Source: JAPUDS01 sp039812985 (GTDB lineage Bacteria > Patescibacteriota > Saccharimonadia > Saccharimonadales > Saccharimonadaceae). Taken from it: a stretch of 9,882 nt of DNA. The first letter of the stretch is position 1. Each line of letters starts with the position of its first letter. Positions 6,695 through 9,882 of the stretch are shown here, piece after piece. Made by a program: the position numbers and the translations under genes. Under the pieces are notes generated by a model, which was given only the letters and a program-made list of their open reading frames with translations, made no database searches and was not told the origin of the DNA. The stretch is taken from positions 1 through 9,882 of the forward strand of contig JBDHUL010000033.1 in the NCBI GenBank assembly GCA_039812985.1, read 5' to 3'.

Positions 6695-7693
6695 GTGGCA
6701 GACGGTAAAGATCAAAGTCTACAAGACGATTATGTGGTCGGAAGTGATGTCGGCGATGCGTTTAATAGCGACGATAGCCCTTTTTTTGAACCAGAAGAAG
6801 ATGACCTTGACGACACTGAGGTATGGCAGGGTGACGCCGACTATTTTGATGAGGTGAGCGATGACTCAGTGCGGCTGTACCTACGTGAGATTGGCAAGAT
6901 TCCACTGCTGACAGCGGAGGAAGAACTTGAACTAGCCAAAAAGGTGGTGAGTGGCGACAAGCGGGCAAAAGACAAAATGGCCGAGGCCAATATGCGGCTC
7001 GTGGTGTCTATTGCCAAGCGCTACAGCGGCCGCGGTCTGGATTTTCTCGACTTGATACAGGAAGGTAATACCGGGCTGCTCCGTGCAGTTGAAAAATTTG
7101 ACCCGGACAAAGGGTTCAAGTTTTCGACTTATGCCACTTGGTGGATTCGCCAGGCGATTACCCGTGCGATAGCCGACCAGGCCCGCACCATACGCATCCC
7201 AGTGCATATGGTGGAAACGATCAATAAGCTTTTGCGAACACAGCGCCGCATGACACAGGAGCTCAACCGAGAGCCGACTATTGAAGAACTGGCGAAAGAG
7301 CTCGAAATGGAGCCGGAAAAAGTCGAGTATGTCATAAAGATCAAACAAGACATTCACTCGCTCGATGCCGGTGTTGGGCGCGATGGCGATGATGACAGCG
7401 AGTCGGTGCTCGGGGATTTTATAGAGGATGAAGATGCGACCAGTCCCGAGGAATCAGCCGCCGGGCAGCTACTAAAGGAACAGGTGGCGGGTGTACTGAG
7501 CGCGTTGACTGACCGTGAACAGAAGATCATCAAGATGCGTTTTGGGCTCGATGACGGCAAAAACCACACGCTTGAAGAAGTTGGTCAGGAGTTTTCTGTC
7601 ACCCGCGAACGCATCCGCCAGATAGAAGCCAAGGCTCTCGCCAAACTCCGCAAACACAAAGATGCCAAGAAACTGTACGAATACTTACAGTAG
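6695..7693 (+). CDS. rpoD: Primary RNA polymerase sigma factor (RpoD/SigA)
   Basis: Directs core RNA polymerase to housekeeping promoters. The 332 residues make it a compact primary sigma factor. Residues 1-55 are strongly acidic, replacing a recognisable region 1.1. Region 1.2 begins at DSVRLYLREIGKIPLL (57-72). Region 2 spans about 98-165 and contains LDLIQEGNTGLLRAVEKFD and FSTYATWWIRQAITRAIADQ, the -10 recognition helix. Region 3 lies at about 175-250 and region 4 at about 265-325, with the HTH TLEEVGQEFSVTRERIRQIE. The end, LRKHKDAKKLYEYLQ, lacks the His-Pro-Ser commonly found just after region 4.2 in primary sigmas. The start is GTG at 6695, 6 nt after the dnaG stop, with AAGGAG at 6677-6682; the first ATG (residue 95) would remove region 1.2. 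The 3' end overlaps the opposing gene by 9 nt. Confidence 0.95.
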   Translation: MADGKDQSLQDDYVVGSDVGDAFNSDDSPFFEPEEDDLDDTEVWQGDADYFDEVSDDSVRLYLREIGKIPLLTAEEELELAKKVVSGDKRAKDKMAEANMRLVVSIAKRYSGRGLDFLDLIQEGNTGLLRAVEKFDPDKGFKFSTYATWWIRQAITRAIADQARTIRIPVHMVETINKLLRTQRRMTQELNREPTIEELAKELEMEPEKVEYVIKIKQDIHSLDAGVGRDGDDDSESVLGDFIEDEDATSPEESAAGQLLKEQVAGVLSALTDREQKIIKMRFGLDDGKNHTLEEVGQEFSVTRERIRQIEAKALAKLRKHKDAKKLYEYLQ

Positions 7694-8254
7694 ACCGAGG
7701 TGTGAAAGAATGCCGTCAGCTGATGTTTTGAAATCTTCGAGTGACGTATCGTTCAAGATGAAGTAGTCAGCGTAGGCTATGGGGCCACCTTTTTCGAGGC
7801 CTTCAATTTCCTGGATATCTCGCTCCCGGGCTGTCTTTAGGGTGTAGTGACGATGGGCGTCTTTTCGAGCCGTCACGCGTCGGTAACGAAGCGGCTTGGC
7901 GCCCACGACTGCCACAGAGACATATGCTTCACCGAACAGCTCACGCAAATATGTATCTTCGCTCCACGAATACACCCCATCTAAAATAACTAGGTCTTCA
8001 CCAGCAGCGAGTAATTCTTTTGCACGAGCACTCGCTCGCTTTGCCAGCACGGCGGGGCCTTCCTTGGCTCGCATATCCTCACGCACGGCTCGTTCATCCT
8101 TAACAATATCGAGCCCTCGTCTCTCTACCTCTTCGTACACCATGCCCCCAAAATAAATTTTTTGAGCCCCTAGTGTTTTTGTAAGGTAGTCAACTAGCGT
8201 ACCTTTACCCGAGCCCGTCATACCAACGACAGCGACAACTTTTGGTGTATTCAT
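7685..8254 (-). CDS. P-loop nucleotide kinase-like protein (UPF0200 / dephospho-CoA kinase-like)
   Basis: The 189-residue cytoplasmic P-loop protein has Walker A GMTGSGKGT (11-19, K17) and a Walker B-like strand LVILDGVYS (88-96, D92). Its order of motifs resembles the UPF0200 family, annotated mostly in Archaea as adenylate kinase-like or dephospho-CoA kinase-related: YFGGMVYEEVERRGL (34-48), a charged REDMRAKEGPAVLAKR block (58-73), a lid-like basic stretch RYRRVTARKDAHRH (123-136), the ERD motif (144-146), and YADYFILNDTSLEDF (161-175). The substrate is unknown; a nucleotide or nucleotide-containing cofactor is the natural guess. It is convergent with rpoD and divergent from the WhiB-like gene. 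A TATACT box 9 nt before the ATG predicts a very short leader without a Shine-Dalgarno sequence. Family resemblance is from memory and was not tested by search. Confidence 0.8.
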   Translation of the reverse strand: MNTPKVVAVVGMTGSGKGTLVDYLTKTLGAQKIYFGGMVYEEVERRGLDIVKDERAVREDMRAKEGPAVLAKRASARAKELLAAGEDLVILDGVYSWSEDTYLRELFGEAYVSVAVVGAKPLRYRRVTARKDAHRHYTLKTARERDIQEIEGLEKGGPIAYADYFILNDTSLEDFKTSADGILSHLGLL

Positions 8255-8263
8255 ATGGTAATA

Positions 8264-8269
8264 AGTATA
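8264..8269 (-). promoter_or_regulatory. -10 box TATACT for the P-loop kinase gene
   Basis: Read on the minus strand, TATACT is followed by nine bases (TATTACCAT) and the ATG at 8254. There is no Shine-Dalgarno sequence. TTGACG on the same strand lies only 7 nt upstream of the box, too close to be its -35. The predicted leader is about 2-4 nt. Confidence 0.5.
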
Positions 8270-8338
8270 CCGTATGCGTCAACAACAGAGGTGGTTATGC
8301 TTGCATAGGCCCCTTGATGTCGTATATGATTTATTCTG

Positions 8339-8344
8339 TATAAC
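8339..8344 (+). promoter_or_regulatory. -10 box TATAAC of the WhiB-like gene
   Basis: TATAAC lies in the 98-nt gap between the divergent kinase and WhiB-like genes. TTGATG at 8314-8319 could be a -35 element, though the spacing of 19 nt is long. Eight nt separate the box from the ATG at 8353 and 14 nt separate it from the ATG at 8359. Depending on the exact start site, the message either begins at the first ATG or carries a very short leader for the second. Confidence 0.45.
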
Positions 8345-8347
8345 AAG

Positions 8348-8353
8348 AAAGGA
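8348..8353 (+). promoter_or_regulatory. Shine-Dalgarno sequence AAAGGA deciding the WhiB-like start
   Basis: AAAGGA ends 5 nt before the ATG at 8359 and overlaps the first base of an earlier in-frame ATG (8353). With ordinary initiation only the ATG at 8359 is usable. With leaderless initiation the ATG at 8353 would be used, giving two more residues. Confidence 0.45.
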
Positions 8354-8358
8354 TGCGT

Positions 8359-8706
8359 ATGTCGGCGGAAGCGGGCCATGCTGAGGAAGGTGTGACGTAT
8401 GATGATGTCCTGGAGGGGCATCTGGTGCCAGGAGGAGCGAAGAAGTTAACGATTTGGTTGGATCAAGGCTTATGCGCGCAGACTGACCCCGAATTATTTC
8501 ATCCAAAGAAGGGGGGGCGTACAACGATGGCTGAAAAGGTCTGTCGTCAATGTGCCGTCATAGACCCGTGTCTTGCGTATGCTCTCGAAACAGGGGTTGG
8601 GGGTGTATGGGGTGGAATGAGCGAGGGTAAAAGAAAAACACTCATACGAGAGCGTAACAAGAGAGCCGCACAAACGCCACCACCCCCGCACCCATCAAGC
8701 ACATAG
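8359..8706 (+). CDS. WhiB-family (Wbl) iron-sulfur transcription factor
   Basis: A small regulator of 115 residues from the ATG at 8359 (117 if 8353 is used). It has the full WhiB signature: four cysteines at 39, 62, 65 and 71 (C-x22-C-x2-C-x5-C), which in this family ligate a [4Fe-4S] cluster; LCAQTDPELFHPKKGG around the first; AEKVCRQCAVIDPCLAYAL around the other three; and the GVWGG turn (82-86). A basic tail (KRKTLIRERNKRAA) is the likely DNA-contacting segment, ending in a proline-rich stretch. Known Wbl proteins bind region 4 of the primary sigma factor and respond to redox or nitric oxide; whether this one does is inference. The family is regarded as essentially actinobacterial, including actinophages, so origin by transfer is possible. 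A run of seven G (8511-8517) lies within the conserved KGG codons. Confidence 0.9.
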   Translation: MSAEAGHAEEGVTYDDVLEGHLVPGGAKKLTIWLDQGLCAQTDPELFHPKKGGRTTMAEKVCRQCAVIDPCLAYALETGVGGVWGGMSEGKRKTLIRERNKRAAQTPPPPHPSST

Positions 8707-8710
8707 GGAG
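8704..8710 (+). promoter_or_regulatory. Possible Shine-Dalgarno sequence right after the WhiB-like stop
   Basis: TAGGGAGG overlaps the WhiB-like stop codon. The only start-like codon at proper distance in the frame of the next gene is ATT at 8720 (9 nt away). It may be a real ribosome binding site for an unusual AUU start or chance; see the downstream gene. Confidence 0.3.
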
Positions 8711-8800
8711 GATACAGATATTTCGGAGCAACAAGAGCCTTGTCATGACGCGCGTGAGCGTCGAGCGAAGGACCGCCAGCAGGCATTTCGGCGGTCGTTA

Positions 8801-8806
8801 GGGAGG
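8801..8806 (+). promoter_or_regulatory. Shine-Dalgarno sequence GGGAGG before the HTH gene
   Basis: GGGAGG lies 9 nt before the ATG at 8816 and 6 nt before an adjacent in-frame GTG at 8813. It supports initiation at one of these two codons rather than further upstream. Confidence 0.5.
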
Positions 8807-8815
8807 CGATCGGTG

Positions 8816-9607
8816 ATGCACGGTCGAAACGCAGAGGACATCGATATTGAGGGGTATGTGGAGTATCTTCGCGAGCACCTACCTGGGAGTGGGCAATATG
8901 TTGCCGTGATGAGAAGCAGAAAGGCTGACGCTCTCACGATGTTCTTCGATGGAGCGCCCGAGGAAGATATTGCACGACATCTCGGGATGAGTAGTCTAGA
9001 TGTGCATGCGTTTTTGATGGGTGCGCGGGCGAGCCTGTACAGAGTGTTGCCCGGCTTCGTTACGGAGTCCTTTACCATGAACAATGCGCCCGTCGGGGAG
9101 GGGGTGGAGCGAGTAGTGCAAAGGCGGTCTCATGCAGAGAGCTACTGGGATCAGGAATTTGAAACGAGTAGTGAGCGGCGTCGGTATGTCGCTGGTGTGC
9201 TTGGTGATGTGTGGCCGGATATAAAGTTTGCCGTGCAGCATTTTATGTTCGTTGACAGGCAGCTGCGAACTGGCGATATGCCCGGTGAGTCTGACGTACG
9301 GCTGCGCCTGAGAAAGTGTCTCAGTGATCACGTCAAGTCACGGAGTGATCTTCCCAAAGAACGCCAGCTCATTGTTGGTGATGGGTTTGACCCACTACTG
9401 TCCCTGTTGGGCTACAAAAAAGTGGTGACACAGCATGGAAACCGGGTGCTTGTCAATACACCACCGTTGTCAGTTGCCGAACTACGATCTTTGGCGAGGA
9501 GGCGACGCCAGAACCCTGACGAGATGGACAAAAGGATCGCCGATGGAATTATAACGATCGTCACAAGCCCGCCAGCTGTGCGCGAAAAAAATATACGCCC
9601 TCGTTAG
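8816..9607 (+). CDS. Unrecognised protein with possible sigma-region-4-like helix-turn-helix
   Basis: I do not recognise this 263-residue protein as a named family. Residues about 33-78 (RSRKADALTMFFDGAPEE, then IARHLGMSSLDVHAFLMGA) have the rhythm of a sigma region 4 or LuxR-type helix-turn-helix, so DNA or polymerase binding is plausible. The middle (95-185) is charged with aromatic residues and several Arg-rich helices. Near 218-245 a second Arg-rich helical segment (LSVAELRSLARRRRQ) follows a PPLS turn. No membrane segment or signal peptide is visible. The ATG at 8816 (or GTG at 8813) has a good Shine-Dalgarno sequence. The frame is open further upstream and could start at ATT 8720, adding 32 polar residues. 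It lies just downstream of the WhiB-like gene on the same strand, probably in one transcript, which suggests a shared regulatory job. Confidence 0.65.
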   Translation: MHGRNAEDIDIEGYVEYLREHLPGSGQYVAVMRSRKADALTMFFDGAPEEDIARHLGMSSLDVHAFLMGARASLYRVLPGFVTESFTMNNAPVGEGVERVVQRRSHAESYWDQEFETSSERRRYVAGVLGDVWPDIKFAVQHFMFVDRQLRTGDMPGESDVRLRLRKCLSDHVKSRSDLPKERQLIVGDGFDPLLSLLGYKKVVTQHGNRVLVNTPPLSVAELRSLARRRRQNPDEMDKRIADGIITIVTSPPAVREKNIRPR

Positions 9608-9625
9608 GGTGATGAGTATAACTGA

Positions 9626-9631
9626 TATACT
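9626..9631 (+). promoter_or_regulatory. Extended -10 box TGATATACT of polA
   Basis: TATACT with an upstream TGn (TGA at 9623-9625) is followed by six bases and then the ATG at 9638, the same layout as at dnaG. No Shine-Dalgarno sequence is present, so a leaderless mRNA is predicted. A second AT-rich hexamer, TATAAC, lies just upstream at 9616-9621. Confidence 0.55.
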
Positions 9632-9637
9632 GGTATC

Positions 9638-9882
9638 ATGAAGCGGCTAGCAGTTATCGATGGAAAGTCCGTGTTTTACCGCGGGTATTATGCCATGCCA
9701 AACCTCTCGACCAAAGATGGCACGCCGACCGGCGGGGTGTATGGCTTTGCGGCGCTTTCGTTAGAACTTATCAAAAAGTTAAAGCCTGACTATGTGGCAG
9801 TTGCGTGGGACAAGCCGAAAACCAATATACGCAAGCGTGTAGAACTCTACCCAGAGTACAAAGCCGGTCGAAAACCAGCTCC
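9638..9882 (+). CDS. polA: DNA polymerase I, N-terminal 5'-3' exonuclease domain (3' truncated by window edge)
   Basis: The first 81 codons of a gene that runs off the window. The sequence opens with LAVIDGKSVFYRGYYAMPNL, followed by GTPTGGVYGFAALSLELIKK, DYVAVAWDKP, and IRKRVELYPEYKAGRKP. These are the start of the PIN-like 5' nuclease domain that removes RNA primers and flaps. The conserved acidic residues D8 and D59 (in AWDKP) and the YxxYKxxR motif are present. The usual full protein is PolA, but a stand-alone 5'-3' exonuclease starts the same way and cannot be excluded from this fragment. The ATG at 9638 lies 6 nt after a TATACT box and has no Shine-Dalgarno sequence. Partnership with the nearby primase gene in lagging-strand processing is consistent with family knowledge. 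Confidence 0.85.
   Translation, partial: MKRLAVIDGKSVFYRGYYAMPNLSTKDGTPTGGVYGFAALSLELIKKLKPDYVAVAWDKPKTNIRKRVELYPEYKAGRKPA

Noticed and set aside
8353..8358. First ATG of the WhiB-like frame as the start codon
   Set aside because: The AAAGGA ribosome binding site overlaps this ATG and fits the ATG at 8359 instead. It remains possible only if the mRNA is leaderless.
9598..9609. CCCT-CGTT-AGGG hairpin at the end of the HTH gene as a terminator
   Set aside because: The stem is only 4 bp, includes the stop codon, and has no following T run.

Overview
The window most likely comes from a member of the Candidate Phyla Radiation, probably Candidatus Saccharibacteria (TM7) or a close relative. This is inferred from several things together: very tight packing, a compact primary sigma factor beside dnaG, a DNA primase whose zinc-binding cysteines and histidine are all replaced, and a WhiB-type iron-sulfur regulator that is otherwise typical of Actinobacteria (the known hosts of Saccharibacteria). 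TGA is used as an ordinary stop codon, as in the ATGA gene overlaps at 1512, 2060 and 2695. This argues against the recoded Gracilibacteria and Absconditabacteria. No rRNA, tRNA, insertion sequence or CRISPR array was seen.

Layout. (1) Positions 2-238 hold the 3' end of an unrecognised gene. (2) Positions 313-4272 form a five-gene plus-strand operon behind a TATAAT box: a Glu/Leu/Phe/Val-type dehydrogenase (gdhA-like), oligoribonuclease (orn), a DUF2238/YjdF-like membrane protein, a membrane-anchored CapA-family protein and a YjbR/MmcQ-family protein. The genes are joined by three 4-nt ATGA overlaps and one exact abutment. (3) A single-pass membrane protein of unknown function lies on the minus strand (4256-4825), tail-to-tail with the operon. 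(4) dnaG and rpoD (4952-7693) form a remnant of the macromolecular-synthesis operon. (5) A P-loop kinase resembling the mainly archaeal UPF0200 family lies on the minus strand (7685-8254), tail-to-tail with rpoD. (6) A divergent pair follows: the WhiB-like gene (8359-8706) and an unrecognised gene with a possible sigma-region-4-like helix-turn-helix (8816-9607). (7) The last 245 bases are the start of a PolA-type 5'-3' exonuclease domain (9638 onward), cut by the window edge.

How the parts fit. The right half is replication and transcription machinery (primase, primary sigma factor, WhiB-like sigma partner, DNA polymerase I). The left half is metabolism, RNA turnover and cell envelope. Several genes start only 6-9 nt after a TATACT-type -10 box, which predicts leaderless or nearly leaderless mRNAs. 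The most interesting signals are the zinc-ligand-free primase, the WhiB plus HTH gene pair close to the sigma gene, the leaderless promoter architecture, and the archaeal-type P-loop kinase. All calls were made by reading the sequence; no database search was run.
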